In this document: piece by piece, positions 13,041-13,955 of the stretch
Numbering within the stretch: position 1 is the first letter of the stretch
Layout: each line of letters begins with the position of its first letter
From: DASULA01 sp036278435
GTDB taxonomy: Bacteria > Actinomycetota > Actinomycetes > Mycobacteriales > DASULA01
Reading direction: 5' to 3'
Assembly (NCBI GenBank): GCA_036278435.1
Contig: DASULA010000441.1
Coordinates: 1-13,955, forward strand
Length of the DNA stretch: 13,955 nt
Made by a program: the position numbers and the translations under genes
The notes under the pieces: generated by a model
Database searches by the model: none
What the model was told of the DNA's origin: nothing
What the model saw: the letters and a program-made list of their open reading frames with translations, nothing else

Positions 13041-13955
13041 AGACCGCCCTCAGCCGCTCCACTGACACGTGTGTGTAGATCTGGGTTGTCGCGAGCGTAG
13101 CGTGACCCAGCAACTCCTGAACCGCGCGCAGGTCCGCGCCTCCCTCGACCAGGTGGGTGGCCGCGCTGTGCCGCAGCCCGTGTGGGCCGATGTCCGGCGC
13201 GTCACTGGTTCCCACCAGCCGGTCGTGCACGATCCGCCGCACGGTTCTCGGGTCGATGCGCCCGCCGCGAACACCCAGCAGTAAGGCCGCGCCGCTGGCC
13301 GGTCTGGCCAGCCGGGGCCGGCCAAGTCGGAGCCATCCATCCAGCGCGGCCTCCGCGGGCGCGCCATAGGGTACCGACCGCTCCCTGGAGCCCTTGCCCA
13401 GTACCCGCACCAGCCGGCGGGGATGGTCGACGTCGGTCAGATCCATCCCGACCAGTTCGCCCACCCGCACCCCGGTCGCGTAGAGCAACTCCAGCACGGC
13501 CCGGTCCCGCCGGCCCTCCGGCGTGTCGACCGGGACCGACTCGACCAGGTCACACGCCTGCCGCCGGTGCAGGATGGTCGGCAGTGTGCGGTGCGGACGG
13601 GGACTGGCCAGCAGCAGTCCGGGATCGTGGCCGAGCCGACCGGTCCGGTACGCGTACGCGGTGAAGGCGCGTGCGGCCGCGGCCCGGCGGGCCAACGTGG
13701 AGCGGGCCGAGCCGTCCGAGCGAAGCCGGGACAGCCAACCCCGCAGCACCGCGATGTCCAACCGGTCGAGTGCCGAGCCGGTCGTGCGGCGCTGGTGATC
13801 AAGCAGGAGGGCCACGTCGGTGAGGTAGGCCCGCACGGTGTGCCGGGACAGCCCGCGTTCCATGTCGAGGTGGCGCTCGAAGGCGTCGAGCGCATCGCGG
13901 CACGATCCGGGCAGGACCGATCTGGCCGCCGCCGCGGACGGTCGCGGTGCGCGCC
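13015..13955 (-). CDS. xerC: Tyrosine recombinase XerC, 5' end outside window
   Basis: XerC, with XerD, resolves chromosome dimers at the dif site during division. About 312 residues are visible and the frame is open to the right edge. An ATG occurs at 13863, but the 30 codons before it include ALDAFERHLD, which is typical XerC N-terminal sequence, so the real start lies upstream. Counting from that ATG, the core-binding domain covers about 1-90. The catalytic set of tyrosine recombinases is complete: Arg133 (ATGVRVGEL), Lys157 (GKGSRERSVP), His228 and Arg231 (HGLRH), His254 (LGHATLATT) and the nucleophile Tyr263 (IYTHV). No att sites or phage genes are nearby and the gene lies in the conserved housekeeping block, which argues for XerC and against a mobile-element integrase. 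The stop overlaps the whiG start by 26 bases. Confidence 0.94.
   Translation of the reverse strand, partial: RAPRPSAAAARSVLPGSCRDALDAFERHLDMERGLSRHTVRAYLTDVALLLDHQRRTTGSALDRLDIAVLRGWLSRLRSDGSARSTLARRAAAARAFTAYAYRTGRLGHDPGLLLASPRPHRTLPTILHRRQACDLVESVPVDTPEGRRDRAVLELLYATGVRVGELVGMDLTDVDHPRRLVRVLGKGSRERSVPYGAPAEAALDGWLRLGRPRLARPASGAALLLGVRGGRIDPRTVRRIVHDRLVGTSDAPDIGPHGLRHSAATHLVEGGADLRAVQELLGHATLATTQIYTHVSVERLRAVYERAHPRA

Noticed and set aside
13015..13955. Tyrosine recombinase as a sign of an integrated mobile element
   Set aside because: The protein has XerC-like N- and C-terminal sequence, its neighbours are the conserved housekeeping set, and no attachment-site repeats or phage genes are present.
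1..13955. CRISPR array, toxin-antitoxin pair, defence island, biosynthetic cluster or riboswitch
   Set aside because: Both strands were scanned by eye. All long stretches are explained by recognised housekeeping genes, the repeats found are short tandem duplications without spacers, and no unexplained gene cluster remains.

Overview
The window is a GC-rich actinobacterial housekeeping block, by eye around 70% G+C with strong G/C third-position bias and frequent GTG starts. Gene content and order match the conserved actinobacterial segment that in Mycobacterium tuberculosis runs, from memory, from xerC through rpsB-tsf, pyrH-frr-cdsA and rlmN to dxr-rip1-gcpE and an acetyltransferase. A whiG-type sigma factor, the DUF2631 protein and the long acidic tail on ribosomal protein S2 fit a sporulating filamentous actinomycete. 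Micromonosporaceae is my best guess, but it is an inference from gene style and not from a marker comparison.

Layout, read along the minus strand from the right edge. (1) 13955-12162: xerC (5' end outside the window) overlaps the sporulation sigma factor gene whiG by 26 bases. (2) 12145-11285, plus strand: a secreted M23/LytM-fold protein convergent with whiG; its domain keeps the zinc ligands but appears to lack both catalytic histidines. (3) 11284-10949: a 336-base divergent intergenic region with a candidate rpsB promoter, a leader hairpin and two DnaA-box-like 9-mers. (4) 10948-6728: rpsB, tsf, pyrH, frr and cdsA, all minus strand, covering translation (S2, EF-Ts, ribosome recycling), UMP phosphorylation and CDP-diacylglycerol synthesis. 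A strong hairpin separates tsf from pyrH, and frr/cdsA overlap by one base. (5) 6525-5428: rlmN, after a 202-base spacer containing short tandem repeats. (6) 5372-4531, plus strand: a small DUF2631 membrane protein gene and a Nudix hydrolase gene. (7) 4385-1: dxr, site-2 protease rip1, ispG and a DUF4081-GNAT acetyltransferase (3' end outside the window). dxr/rip1 overlap as ATGA; a hairpin and a candidate promoter lie between rip1 and ispG.

Functionally the window joins translation and ribosome turnover (S2, EF-Ts, RRF, RlmN), nucleotide and phospholipid precursor supply (PyrH, CdsA), two steps of the non-mevalonate isoprenoid pathway (Dxr, IspG), membrane signalling by intramembrane proteolysis (Rip1), chromosome dimer resolution (XerC) and developmental transcription (WhiG). 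I found no tRNA, rRNA, CRISPR array, insertion sequence, prophage or defence system, and nothing that amounts to a new multi-gene system. The points most worth a second look are the degenerate M23 protein, the tsf-pyrH hairpin, the DnaA-box pair, the Asp-to-Glu change in the CdsA signature and the tandem repeats upstream of dxr.
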